NCBI RefSeq assembly: GCF_025950085.1
Contig: NZ_JAPDDS010000001.1
Span: 496,001-560,000, forward strand
DNA from: Luteolibacter flavescens
GTDB taxonomy: Bacteria > Verrucomicrobiota > Verrucomicrobiia > Verrucomicrobiales > Akkermansiaceae
Direction of reading: 5' to 3'
DNA: 64,000 nt
Below the pieces are notes generated by a model. That model worked only from the letters and a program-made list of their open reading frames with translations, did no database searches and was not told where the DNA came from. Positions 19,039 to 27,294 of the stretch are shown piece after piece; positions within the stretch are counted from its first letter, which is position 1, and each line of letters starts with the position of its first letter. A program made the translations under genes and the position numbers.

Positions 19039-19996
19039 CGCGGTAGAGCACCCGGGAGCGCATTCCCATCCCGGCATCCTCCCTTGGAACGACGAGCATG
19101 CGAGCGAAGAGGAAGCCCCGGAATTCCCCGATGAGGAGCAGCGGAAGGACATCCGCCAGCAGGTCGCTCACGCGTGGTTCGGCATGGCGGGCTTCCTACC
19201 GGGTGGACCCATGCAGAAGTTCGATAGCCTGCTATGGCGCTGGCTGACCCCGCGCGAACGCTTTCTCTCCTGCCTCGGCAGCGAGCAGGCTGCTGCCTGG
19301 TTTCCCCGCACATGGAAGGCCGCCACACTGCTTGCCGTCATGGTGACGCTGGCGCTGCTGATGCCATGGCTTGAAGAGCGATTGCCGACAGGAGACCCGG
19401 CATTCTGGATGCTGTCGACATTCGTCGCCTTGACCGTTTTTGTGGTCCACTCCGGATGGCCAGGTCGCGATTCCGGTTTTCAGCCGTGGCTGGAGCAGAT
19501 GCACACGGCAGATCTCGGACACTTCCCGGCGTTCGCCGTGCTTCCGGTGACTGCCGGTGAGTGGATGCGCGCCGCGATGAAGGAGTGGACCCTGCGCAGC
19601 GCGTGGTTCGCGCTACTTTGGACGATCGCGATCCTCTGCGGTGCGAAAGGACTCTCACCCGAGGTGTCGTCTTCCTGGCTCATGGCATATGCCTCAGTAC
19701 CTTGGCTCGTCCTCGCAACGTGGTTCCCTCTCTCCATGGTCCACCGAATGATCAGCGCGGTATCTGGTGCTGCATTCCGTAGCCATGGCATCACCCGGGT
19801 GCTGCCTGCACTGGTCGCGGGGCTGATGAGCTTGATTGCCGGTGGCGCGACTGTCTTTGCCATCGGAAAGGAGATGCCGCTCGTGGCCTTCACGACCATC
19901 GCGGTCGCGGCTCTCTCGGGCACCTTCAGCCTCTGGCAAACCCGTCGCCGCTGCAGTGGAATGAGGCTCGACATCAAGCCGAGGATGCCTGCCTGA
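18863..19996 (+). CDS. Membrane protein, downstream part of the same frameshifted gene
   Basis: The frame encodes 377 residues in the +1 frame relative to the upstream piece. It opens with a transmembrane-like stretch (GVGLLWLPVFPWAF), then a soluble loop of about 100 residues (acidic SEEEAPEFPDEEQRK), and then about six hydrophobic segments (for example FWMLSTFVALTVFVVHSG). The ATG at 18863 is inside the first piece; a gene caller might instead use ATG 18980. With the upstream part it would make a symmetric permease of about 11-12 helices next to its ATPase. Confidence 0.55.
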   Translation: MSLRLAKGVGLLWLPVFPWAFTTHCSPAPAIHWAVLTSSMVISLFEWKSAWGRRGASSDAVEHPGAHSHPGILPWNDEHASEEEAPEFPDEEQRKDIRQQVAHAWFGMAGFLPGGPMQKFDSLLWRWLTPRERFLSCLGSEQAAAWFPRTWKAATLLAVMVTLALLMPWLEERLPTGDPAFWMLSTFVALTVFVVHSGWPGRDSGFQPWLEQMHTADLGHFPAFAVLPVTAGEWMRAAMKEWTLRSAWFALLWTIAILCGAKGLSPEVSSSWLMAYASVPWLVLATWFPLSMVHRMISAVSGAAFRSHGITRVLPALVAGLMSLIAGGATVFAIGKEMPLVAFTTIAVAALSGTFSLWQTRRRCSGMRLDIKPRMPA

Positions 19997-20004
19997 CGTC
20001 GCAA

Positions 20005-20038
20005 AAAAATGCCCCGCGAAGCCTGGGACTTCGTGGGG
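20005..20038 (-). terminator. Terminator downstream of the GDSL hydrolase gene (minus strand)
   Basis: The stem CCCCGCGAAG (20012-20021) pairs with CTTCGTGGGG (20029-20038) with one G-T pair. On the minus strand it is followed by a seven-T run (20003-20009). It may also stop the plus-strand gene ending at 19996. Confidence 0.75.
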
Positions 20039-20065
20039 TTGATCAAACTTGAATGATGTTGCTTC

Positions 20066-20767
20066 TTACGGCTTGGCCGCGGTCTTGGGAGCCTTCTTTC
20101 CGGTTAGTTCCTTGTAGGCGGCCTTGGCCATTTCGCCTGCGCCTTCCAAGTTCGGATGCACGCGGTCGGGCAGGAGTTCCGGCTTGTCATCCAGCGCCTT
20201 GTGCATGTCGATGATGCCGAGGTCCATCTCCTTCGCCATCTTGTCGATGCGTTTGATCCACTCCTTGTTGTTCTTCTCGTTGATGCCGAAGTTCCCCGGC
20301 TCCGGCACCGGGCACGGGCGGCAGACGTAGATGCGCGGCTTGCTTTCCAGCGTTTGGAACGACTTCACGAGTTCCGTGTAGTCGGCGGTGAATTCCGCCT
20401 CGTGCTTCCAGTTCTGCGGCTTCGTGTCATTCGTGCCGAGCATGATGATCACTACGTCCGGCGAAAAGCCGAGGGCATCCTTGTAGGCCTTTTCATTCCA
20501 GTAAGGGAAGTCGCCTTTCTTCAGAAGCGTGCGGCCGCTCACACCGTAGTTCCCCACCTTCCACTTGTCACCCAACAAGCTCTGGAGCTGGCCGGGATAG
20601 GAATTCCTCGCGGGATCGGCGATGCCGGAGCCCTGCGTGATGCTGTCGCCCACGCAGGCTACCTTCACGGGCTCCTTGTAATCGGCGGGATCGATGGGCT
20701 TCGGCGCGGCTGCTTGCAGCGAGCCGATGACGAAAAGAGGCGCGAGGACGCGGTGGATGAGTTTCAT
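20066..20767 (-). CDS. Secreted SGNH/GDSL hydrolase
   Basis: The 233-residue product has a signal peptide (MKLIHRVLAPLFVIGSLQAA). It carries the SGNH blocks: GDSITQGSG with nucleophile Ser42, the block-III motif IIMLGTND, and the catalytic Asp-His pair in PDRVHPN. The family includes acetylxylan esterases and rhamnogalacturonan acetylesterases, so carbohydrate deacetylation is plausible. ATG 20767 starts the signal peptide. It has its own terminator. Confidence 0.85.
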   Translation of the reverse strand: MKLIHRVLAPLFVIGSLQAAAPKPIDPADYKEPVKVACVGDSITQGSGIADPARNSYPGQLQSLLGDKWKVGNYGVSGRTLLKKGDFPYWNEKAYKDALGFSPDVVIIMLGTNDTKPQNWKHEAEFTADYTELVKSFQTLESKPRIYVCRPCPVPEPGNFGINEKNNKEWIKRIDKMAKEMDLGIIDMHKALDDKPELLPDRVHPNLEGAGEMAKAAYKELTGKKAPKTAAKP

Positions 20768-20802
20768 AACGTATGGGAACCTACCCATACGCCCCGTGGC
20801 GT

Positions 20803-21843
20803 CTAGGCTTTCCCCGGCAGCACGGCCCAGCGTAATTTCGCGGGGATACTGCGGGGGTTGTTCCTGCGCTCGTCAGGTCCCGCGAGGATCACCTCCCCGC
20901 TGACCTCCGCGTAGGTGCCGTCCCGCTCTCCCGTCTGGAAGGCCTTCTTCACCCGCCGGTCTTCACCGGAGTGGAATGTGAGGATTGCCACCCGGCCACC
21001 CGGCTTCACGCAAAGCGGAAGCTGCCGCAGGAAGGCATCCAGCGATGTGAACTCCTCATTCACGGCGATCCGGATGGCCTGGAAGACTCTGCGCACCGCG
21101 AGTTCGGATCGCTCTGCATCGAGCTTCGCCACTGCCGGAACGGAGCGAATCGCCGAGACCAATGCCTTCGTCGTGGGCACTTTCCTGCCTGCGAGCACGA
21201 CGGCAATTTCCCCGGCCAGCGGCTCGTCGGCATTTTCCGAAAGTACCGCCGCCAACTTCTCCTCATGCACCTTGGCCAGCCAATCGGTCGCGGGGATTCC
21301 CCGCTCGGGATTCATGCGCATGTCGAGCGGCCCATCGGACTTGAAGGTGAAACCGCGCGCCGGATTGTCGAACTGCATCGAGGAGCAACCAAGATCTGCA
21401 AAGATGAAATCCACGGCTTCCAGCCCGAGGCCGTCCAGCACCTTGCGGATGCCGGCGTAGTTCGACCGCACGGCGGTGAAGGCATCTGCGCCATAGCCGG
21501 CGGCCTGCAGTCGGGCGGTCGTCTTCGGCTGCTCGATGGGATCGACATCCAGGCCGATCAGGCGTCCCCCGGGCGAAATCCGCGCCAGGATCTCCCGCGC
21601 ATGGCCGCCATAGCCGAGCGTACAATCGATGCCGGTCCGGCCGGGAGCGAGGCCGAGGGCATCAAGGCATTCCTCCATCATGATCGGCACGTGCATGCCT
21701 GCCGGGGTCCTGCCCGACTCCAGCACCTTGCCCACGGTGCTCGCATAGCGCTCCGGCTCGTGCTCCTTGTACTTGTCCTCGAAGCGCCGCGGGTTCTTCC
21801 CCGAGTAGCGCTTGCGTCGCGGCGGCCGCGGCATGTCGTCCAT
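20803..21843 (-). CDS. rsmH: 16S rRNA m4C1402 N4-methyltransferase RsmH
   Basis: The 346-residue SAM-dependent enzyme methylates C1402 in the ribosomal P site. It carries HVPIMMEECLD, the SAM motif DCTLGYGGHA (73-82), FADLGCSSMQFDNPARGF, RVFQAIRIAVN and ILTFHSGEDRRVKKAF. The usual family start is at HVP. Here about 50 mostly basic residues precede it (from ATG 21843), so the true start could be later, although no good internal start precedes the domain closely. It is not in the usual mra/dcw cluster. Confidence 0.92.
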   Translation of the reverse strand: MDDMPRPPRRKRYSGKNPRRFEDKYKEHEPERYASTVGKVLESGRTPAGMHVPIMMEECLDALGLAPGRTGIDCTLGYGGHAREILARISPGGRLIGLDVDPIEQPKTTARLQAAGYGADAFTAVRSNYAGIRKVLDGLGLEAVDFIFADLGCSSMQFDNPARGFTFKSDGPLDMRMNPERGIPATDWLAKVHEEKLAAVLSENADEPLAGEIAVVLAGRKVPTTKALVSAIRSVPAVAKLDAERSELAVRRVFQAIRIAVNEEFTSLDAFLRQLPLCVKPGGRVAILTFHSGEDRRVKKAFQTGERDGTYAEVSGEVILAGPDERRNNPRSIPAKLRWAVLPGKA

Positions 21844-21895
21844 GAAGGAAAGCGTAACGCGGGCGGATGCATTTCGCCAAGGCGAGGATGCCGGC

Positions 21896-23029
21896 TCAGA
21901 GGAATGACACGAGGTCAATGCCTGCGAGCCTCTCGACGACAAGGATCACTCCAGCCAACGCCACTGCCGCCGAACCGATCCGCTTCACCCAGACGAAGCG
22001 CTTTTCACCCCACCAGGCAAACGTCGCGAAGGCCATGGCCAGCACGGTGATCTGGCCGAACTCGACACCGACGTTGAAGCCGAACAACGCCGCCGGAAGC
22101 TTCTCCGGCTGACCTGCCGGCAGCAACTCCGCCAGCACACCGGCAAAGCCGAGGCCGTGGACCAGACCGAAGATGCCGACCAGGACCAGCCTCCCCTTCC
22201 CCAGTTCCTTCGCCCAGAAATTCTCGATGCCCACCCATGCAATGCTCGCGGCAATCAGGACCTCGACCGGTGTCGAGGGGAACCGCACCCAGCCCGACGC
22301 CGCAGCCGCGAGCGACAAGGAATGGGCGAGCGTGAAGACGATCGTCTGCTGCAGCAACGGCTTCCACCGCGGCACCAACAAGAAGAGGCCGAGCACGAAG
22401 AGGATGTGATCCACGCCCTCCGGCAAAATGTGGACGAATCCGAGCCGGATCCACCCCGCGAACGAGGTTTCCGCAGGCCTCATCTCCGAAGCATCCGCCG
22501 CCCTCTCGGCGACCACCGCGGACTCCCCGCTGACCAGCGGCTTCGTTTCGGCGGATGCTCCCTCGCCCGTCGTGACGATGAGATTCACGCCGAAGGGCTC
22601 CTTCCAATCGATGCCGAGTTTCGACGCTCCGGGCGGAAGCACCGCCTCGATTCGCACGGCCAGCATCGGCAGGTCCTCCGGGTCTCCCTCCTCCAAAAAC
22701 CCCGGCTTTTCCTTCGCAAGATCCGGCACCGAAAGAGTCCATGCGAGGTCCGCCCCGTCCGCCTTCAGGCGAAAGCAGGACCGCCAGTAATCCTCACACT
22801 CCCCCGCTATCCTCCGCCAACCCGCCGGGTCCTGCTCCCGCAGCCACGCCAGGTCCTTCGCCTCCACATCCTCGTCCCCTCGGAACTCCGGCAGCATGTA
22901 AGCCGCATCCGCCTCCGCAATGGCCGTGACGCGATCCCCATCGAGCACCACCGAAATGGAAATCTCCTCGATCTGATGCGCAAGTCCCGCCCCGGCAAAC
23001 AGCAGCCAAACCAGCAGCAGGCGGATCAT
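21896..23029 (-). CDS. HupE/UreJ-family membrane protein
   Basis: The 377-residue product has a signal peptide, a periplasmic domain of about 170 residues, and then a six-helix HupE/UreJ domain beginning FVHILPEGVDHILFVLGLF with ...TLAHSLSLAAAASGW and GLVHGLGFAGVL. Conserved His and Asp residues in the helices suggest metal (Ni/Co) transport. There is no hydrogenase or urease gene nearby. Many Bacteroidetes and Verrucomicrobia have this long form with no known partner. Confidence 0.85.
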   Translation of the reverse strand: MIRLLLVWLLFAGAGLAHQIEEISISVVLDGDRVTAIAEADAAYMLPEFRGDEDVEAKDLAWLREQDPAGWRRIAGECEDYWRSCFRLKADGADLAWTLSVPDLAKEKPGFLEEGDPEDLPMLAVRIEAVLPPGASKLGIDWKEPFGVNLIVTTGEGASAETKPLVSGESAVVAERAADASEMRPAETSFAGWIRLGFVHILPEGVDHILFVLGLFLLVPRWKPLLQQTIVFTLAHSLSLAAAASGWVRFPSTPVEVLIAASIAWVGIENFWAKELGKGRLVLVGIFGLVHGLGFAGVLAELLPAGQPEKLPAALFGFNVGVEFGQITVLAMAFATFAWWGEKRFVWVKRIGSAAVALAGVILVVERLAGIDLVSFL

Positions 23030-23055
23030 GATTACCGGGCTAGGACGCTAAAAGA

Positions 23056-23073
23056 GCGGAGGGGGTGGGATTC
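23056..23073. repeat. att-like direct repeat, distal copy
   Basis: GCGGAGGGGGTGGGATTC, identical over 18 bases to the 3' part of the tRNA-Ser gene at 24750-24767. The base on either side differs between the copies. It marks the far end of a 1.7-kb AT-richer segment. Confidence 0.8.
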
Positions 23074-23145
23074 TCCTCCTTCAAGCACAACACACTGAAA
23101 ATCCGTCACGACTTCTACTGAAACACCCGAGCAGTGAGGAAGTAT

Positions 23146-23691
23146 CTATTCGGGCCTTTTGTGGGCGTCGAAGAAATGCGCGGCATTAATAACCAGCATC
23201 GCAAGCGTCGACTCGGCTTCCTTGGTTTCGAGCCGGTGATAGGAACGAATCGACAGCTCGCAAAAAGTCAGCTCAACCGCAACCCATGGCCATAGAATCA
23301 GCGGCTCTCGCCATCGTCGCTGGAGTTCGGACCGCATCCAGCCACAGTAGGATATTACCACTTCCGGCCCTTTAGTCAGATTCTTCTCCCAATCCGCGAA
23401 AGCGTTTACACATTCCAAAATTCGAGCCGTCGTCACATCATCGGCTTTATCCGAAAATGAGGCCAAAACTCTGCGGGCGTAGCAGCAGGCATCCTCCTTG
23501 GTAGCCCCGCGCAGACCAGCGGCCCAGTTACCGCTGCCCATGGATTCATCCAACCATCGAGCCACTACCCGCTCGTCGGTGCCGTCTGGCACAATCATTC
23601 CCACCTTGCCTCTTTCAAATTCCTCCGGGTGCTCGTCGATATAATCGCCGACCAGTTCGTGAACGTGCTTCATAGTCTGAGATCCGCTCAT
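23146..23691 (-). CDS. Hypothetical protein of the tRNA-Ser island
   Basis: The 181-residue product is mainly alpha-helical, Trp-rich and Glu/Arg-rich (for example VISYCGWMRSELQRRW, EPLILWPWVAVELTFCE). I do not recognise a family. ATG 23691 overlaps the stop of the upstream gene by 4 bases (ATGA), indicating translational coupling, and is preferred to the longer frame. Base composition is lower in GC than the surrounding chromosome. Confidence 0.6.
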   Translation of the reverse strand: MSGSQTMKHVHELVGDYIDEHPEEFERGKVGMIVPDGTDERVVARWLDESMGSGNWAAGLRGATKEDACCYARRVLASFSDKADDVTTARILECVNAFADWEKNLTKGPEVVISYCGWMRSELQRRWREPLILWPWVAVELTFCELSIRSYHRLETKEAESTLAMLVINAAHFFDAHKRPE

Positions 23692-23930
23692 TTTGCGAGT
23701 TCTTCGCTGGCATCGTAACGCAAATCCCACGCGAGATTGTGTGCCCTCGAATTCACGCGGAAGATCTTGTCCATGAAACGGGACTTCCCCTTAAAAGAGG
23801 GAATTTTATCGAAATCCGCAATGATCGACTTGAGCCGTTTCTCGATGTTTTCAGCCAACTCAGCGCGGCGAACGAGGCGAGGTTTTTCTTTCACGCATCC
23901 CAACTGCCCGACTTTCCCAATCTTGTCCAA
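23688..23930 (-). CDS. Small basic hypothetical protein of the island
   Basis: The 80-residue, Lys/Arg-rich product contains KSIIADFDKIPSFKGKSRF and ends in LRYDASEELAK. The only frame-wide start is TTG at 23930; a GTG near 23894 (VKEKPRL) is an alternative. Its stop overlaps the next gene's ATG. It is too short to assign; a DNA-binding or antitoxin-sized partner is possible but unproven. Confidence 0.5.
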   Translation of the reverse strand: MDKIGKVGQLGCVKEKPRLVRRAELAENIEKRLKSIIADFDKIPSFKGKSRFMDKIFRVNSRAHNLAWDLRYDASEELAK

Positions 23931-23988
23931 CAGTAACGATCGTTGGGCGAACTCGTCCTAACCTAGGCCCTGTTGTGATGCTTTTCTG

Positions 23989-24600
23989 CTAACCGCCGCT
24001 CCGAAAAATCGCACCTGCCCACACCCCGTGCTCTCGTGCGAAAATGAAAGGGTTGCCTACAATGAAGACCCTATCGAATTCACGCACTGCGGAACCAAAG
24101 TGGATTCCCTTTTGAAGGTTGTAACAGTAGGTCTCGATGTCGTAGGAAAACCAGATCTGACGGTCGAAAATAAGAAGCCAGTTTTGATCGAAGGTGCGAT
24201 AGTCGCTTCGGTTTAGATTGCGAGTCTTTCTCATAATCTTGGCCGCCATTCGTTCGATCCAAAGTCTGTTCGACTCCAGAAGGTCCTCATAGGTTCCCGA
24301 GGCGGTTACGTCGATGAGCTCTTCATTGGATCGCCGTTCGTCGCGATCCTGCAAACCTCCAATATTCATCACGAACGGGGTCAGCCCTTTCTTCGATAGT
24401 TGGCCTACCCGGTGATGCTCCGACGAGGCTCCACTTGTGACCTCAAGGCCGATAGAAATCCCACCTAGATTCGAGACCATATCTGGTGATTCGCCTTCGG
24501 AATCGATGGCGTTGGGAGAAATTTGGAGATAGTTGGCCAGATAGCCCGCATCGAGCACCTCTTGATGCTTTCCCTTAGAATTCGGATTCACATTCTCCAC
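23989..24600 (-). CDS. Hypothetical protein of the island, possible nuclease-like fold
   Basis: The 203-residue product begins at GTG 24600. An acidic region is followed by PDMVSNLGGISIGLEVTSG, which has the spacing of acidic, strand and acidic residues seen in some PD-(D/E)xK nucleases, though the lysine is not clear. The C-terminal half (FDQNWLLIFDRQIWFSYD onward) looks like alternating strands. There is no confident family. It is the first gene of the island's minus-strand group. Confidence 0.55.
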   Translation of the reverse strand: MENVNPNSKGKHQEVLDAGYLANYLQISPNAIDSEGESPDMVSNLGGISIGLEVTSGASSEHHRVGQLSKKGLTPFVMNIGGLQDRDERRSNEELIDVTASGTYEDLLESNRLWIERMAAKIMRKTRNLNRSDYRTFDQNWLLIFDRQIWFSYDIETYCYNLQKGIHFGSAVREFDRVFIVGNPFIFAREHGVWAGAIFRSGG

Positions 24601-24747
24601 AGACGTTTGCTGCTCGAATCAGCTTTATAGGAAGTAGTTTCAAGCCATGGCCGATCGTTCGCTTGGCCTGTCGGCCATGCCCCATAGTCAGAATGCAAGA
24701 CTCTGATTACAAGCAGGATAACTGATGCTCAGCAAACTGCATTGAAG

Positions 24748-24835
24748 TGGCGGAGGGGGTGGGATTCGAACCCACGGTTGGTTGCCCAACTTCGGTTTTC
24801 AAGACCGACGCGATAGACCACTCTGCCACCCCTCC
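24748..24835 (-). tRNA. tRNA-Ser (anticodon UGA)
   Basis: Read on the minus strand, the gene has acceptor GGAGGGG...CCCCTCC with discriminator G, a D-arm GCAGAGTGG, and an anticodon loop CTTGAAA with anticodon TGA. A class-II variable arm (GTTGGGCAACC) is followed by GGTTCGAATCC and an encoded CCA (24748-24750). The long variable arm and anticodon give serine. It is the attachment site of the adjoining island. Confidence 0.95.
24750..24767. repeat. att-like direct repeat, tRNA copy
   Basis: These 18 bases span the 3' acceptor strand and part of the T arm of tRNA-Ser and are identical to 23056-23073. Integration here leaves the tRNA gene intact. Confidence 0.8.
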
Positions 24836-24959
24836 AGTTTGTTGTTTCCCAATCGCTTGGGAGTTCCGATCCGTCTTTCGGTGGACCGGCGACGCCTTTT
24901 TACCCGGGGATGCCCGTCAACGGCAAGCGCGCATGCAGCGGACCGCCGACAATTGCCAC

Positions 24960-25649
24960 TCAGACCGCTTCGGCGGTGTAGATGGAGGCGACGCCGCAGG
25001 TCAGCGGAGCGGCCTGCGCCTCGCGGTAGCCTTGGGCGGTGATGAGGTCGCACATTTCCTGCCCCATCGGGAATTCCTCAATGGAGCCGCCGAGGTATTC
25101 GTAGGCGTCCTTCTGGCCGGTGAGGTAGCCCGCCATCTTGGGCAGGACGTTGTGAAGATACCAGCGGTAGGGCTTTCTGAGGGCTCCCTCCGGCAGCGAG
25201 AAATCGAGAACGAGAAGATGGCCGCCGGGTCGCAGCACGCGGCGCATCTCGCGGATGGCGGCGGCGTAATCGGCCATATTTCGCAGGCCGAAGGCGACGG
25301 TCACGACGTCGAATTCGCCGTCCTGGAATGGGAGCGCGAGGGCGTCCGCGACCAGGGTGCGGGCAAGGCCGCGGCGGCTGGCATGGGCGAGCATCTCCGC
25401 GCAGAAATCGCTGCCCGTCACCTCCGCCTCCGGACAAGCGTCCTGGATCTCCAAGGCAAGATCACCGGTACCGGTGGCCACATCGAGCACACGGCGGGGC
25501 TCCCATGCGCGAACGATCCGGGCGACCTTTCGCCGCCACAGGATATCGGTGCCGAGGCTGAGGACGTGATTCGTGGTCACGTAGCGGTCTGCGATGCGTG
25601 CGAACGCTTCGCGGACATAAGACGGGTCTTGAATGGTTCCGGCACCCAC
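24960..25649 (-). CDS. menG: Demethylmenaquinone / ubiquinone C-methyltransferase (MenG/UbiE)
   Basis: The 229-residue SAM methyltransferase catalyses the last step of menaquinone (or ubiquinone) synthesis. It has the family start AFARIADRYVTTNHVLSLG, SAM motif I VLDVATGTGD (54-63) and the signature AFGLRNMADYAAAIREMRRV. The end of the family pattern, LVLDFSLP...YRWYLHNVLPK, is also clear. Menaquinone is the likelier quinone for this phylum. No other quinone genes are near. Confidence 0.92.
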   Translation of the reverse strand: MGAGTIQDPSYVREAFARIADRYVTTNHVLSLGTDILWRRKVARIVRAWEPRRVLDVATGTGDLALEIQDACPEAEVTGSDFCAEMLAHASRRGLARTLVADALALPFQDGEFDVVTVAFGLRNMADYAAAIREMRRVLRPGGHLLVLDFSLPEGALRKPYRWYLHNVLPKMAGYLTGQKDAYEYLGGSIEEFPMGQEMCDLITAQGYREAQAAPLTCGVASIYTAEAV

Positions 25650-25739
25650 GGGGTGATCGGTACGCGGGATCGGCGGGCTGCCAAGTCCGGAGTCGGTCTG
25701 ATTTTGCGAAGATCACCTTCGCAGGTGATCCGGCCGCCC

Positions 25740-27158
25740 TCACTTCCCGCCATTCCCCTGCTTCCGGGCTCCCAGTTTCGGCCCCTCGTCCGGGGGCATC
25801 GAGGCGTGCCACTCGACGGCAGCCTTTGAAAGTCGGGCGACTATCTCGGGCTTTTCCACCGCGATGTTCTTCGATTCCGCCGGGTCCGTAGCGAGGTCGA
25901 AGAGCCGCCCCTGCGAGCCGTCGTACTCGCAGAGCAGCTTCCAATTCCCCTCACGCACGGCGAGGTCCGGCTGGCGGCGTCCCTGCGGGCCCGTCACCTT
26001 GCGATCCGGCGGACGACGCCAGAAAATGGACGCCTTCCGCGAGGCATCCGATTTCCCGAGCAGCGTCGCGGAAAGGTCCTCACCGTCGAAAGCCACGCCC
26101 TCCGGAGCCGGAGCACCGGCGATCTTCACCAACGAGGGAGCGAGATCGAAGGCGGCGAAAACCGAGCGGTCGTTGATCCCTCCGGCCTTGCCCTCTTCCA
26201 TCAGCCCGGGGGCCCAGACGACGAGGGGCGAGCGGATGCCGCCCTCCCATAGCGTGCCCTTTGCCCCGCGAAAGGAACCCGCAGAGCCCGCCCCCGGCTC
26301 GGGACCATTGTCGGAGCAGACGAGCACGATGGTATTATCCCGGATCTCCGGCGTGGCGCGGAGATGGTCGAAGAGCTTGCCGAGCTGGCGGTCCATGTTT
26401 TCCAGCACCGCGAGATACTGCGCCCGCTTGCCCTGCTTCCACGATTCGACCGGCGGCCAGAAGGGAGAGTGGACGTCGTCCGGCCAGAGATTGATGAAGA
26501 ACGGCTTCTTCTCTTTCGCCGCGGCGTCGATGAAGGGGATCGCGGCATCGACGAAGCTGCCCGTGATTTTCGAGCGCAGCGTCCACGTGACCGGTCCGCC
26601 GAGGCGCTCCGCATCCTGCCAGATCTTGCCCGGCTCCTTGTCGCCGGGCTTCAGCGTCAGCGGCAGCAGCTTCGGCCCCATGCCTTCGAAGTTGGTGAGG
26701 CTCCGGTCGAATCCGTAGGAGGTGATCGCGGGCGCATTGTCCACGTCGCGCTGGCCACCGAGATGCCACTTGCCGAAGTGCCCGGTGGCGTAGCCCTTCT
26801 CCTTCAGGATGCGGGCCAGCACCGGGGCCTTCGGGTCGAGCCACTGTGCCATGCCGCGGCGCTCGTTGGCCGCCCGGTTTTCGAGGAAAGAGGTGATCTT
26901 CCACCGCTGAGGATATTGCCCCGTGGTCAAGGCACAGCGCGATGGCGAGCAGATCGACGAGTTTACGTAGAACTGCCGGAATTGCATCCCCTCTTTCGCC
27001 AGGCGGTCGATGTTCGGCGTGGATGCCTCCTTGTTGCCGAAGCACGAGAAGTCGCCCCAGCCCAGGTCATCGACGAGGACGACGACGATATTCGGCGATG
27101 GCTTGGCCGCGGCGAAACCGGCGAGCAGGACGAGGGAAATCAGGGAACGCAGGAGCAT
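25740..27158 (-). CDS. Secreted sulfatase (arylsulfatase family)
   Basis: The 472-residue product has a signal peptide (MLLRSLISLVLLAGFAAA), the metal-binding start NIVVVLVDDLGWGDFSCFG, and the formylglycine motif CSPSR with Cys70. The second signature is GYATGHFGKWHLGG. It hydrolyses sulfate esters, probably on polysaccharides, after maturation by a sulfatase-modifying enzyme that is not in the window. ATG 27158 starts the signal peptide; the frame upstream is spurious. Sulfatases are plentiful in Verrucomicrobia. Confidence 0.93.
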   Translation of the reverse strand: MLLRSLISLVLLAGFAAAKPSPNIVVVLVDDLGWGDFSCFGNKEASTPNIDRLAKEGMQFRQFYVNSSICSPSRCALTTGQYPQRWKITSFLENRAANERRGMAQWLDPKAPVLARILKEKGYATGHFGKWHLGGQRDVDNAPAITSYGFDRSLTNFEGMGPKLLPLTLKPGDKEPGKIWQDAERLGGPVTWTLRSKITGSFVDAAIPFIDAAAKEKKPFFINLWPDDVHSPFWPPVESWKQGKRAQYLAVLENMDRQLGKLFDHLRATPEIRDNTIVLVCSDNGPEPGAGSAGSFRGAKGTLWEGGIRSPLVVWAPGLMEEGKAGGINDRSVFAAFDLAPSLVKIAGAPAPEGVAFDGEDLSATLLGKSDASRKASIFWRRPPDRKVTGPQGRRQPDLAVREGNWKLLCEYDGSQGRLFDLATDPAESKNIAVEKPEIVARLSKAAVEWHASMPPDEGPKLGARKQGNGGK

Positions 27159-27257
27159 GGCAGGCGGGTAGAGCGATGGATCACCCTTACCATTTTGCAG
27201 CGGCTTGTCGTGTTCCGGATTTCTTCCGCTCGCCCCGCTCCGCGTCATTATGCAGCC

Positions 27258-27286
27258 GGCCCCCGCGGCCAGCGGACGCGGGGGCC
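27258..27286 (-). terminator. Strong stem-loop after the isochorismatase-type gene
   Basis: A perfect 10-bp stem, GGCCCCCGCG (27258-27267) with 27277-27286, and a 9-base loop lie just beyond the minus-strand stop at 27295. There is no clear T-run, so it may act as an RNA-stabilising or weak termination structure. Confidence 0.5.
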
Positions 27287-27294
27287 ATTTGGAT

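Larger units (their letters stand above)
23056..24767. mobile_element. Small integrated element or island remnant at tRNA-Ser
   Basis: The segment is bounded by an exact 18-bp direct repeat, one copy inside the 3' end of tRNA-Ser. This is the classic outcome of tyrosine-recombinase integration that rebuilds the tRNA. It is about 1.7 kb. GC in a 120-base sample (24121-24240) is about 43% by hand count, against well above 60% in the neighbours. Three unrecognised minus-strand genes fill it. There is no integrase, so it is a remnant or is mobilised in trans. Confidence 0.7.
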
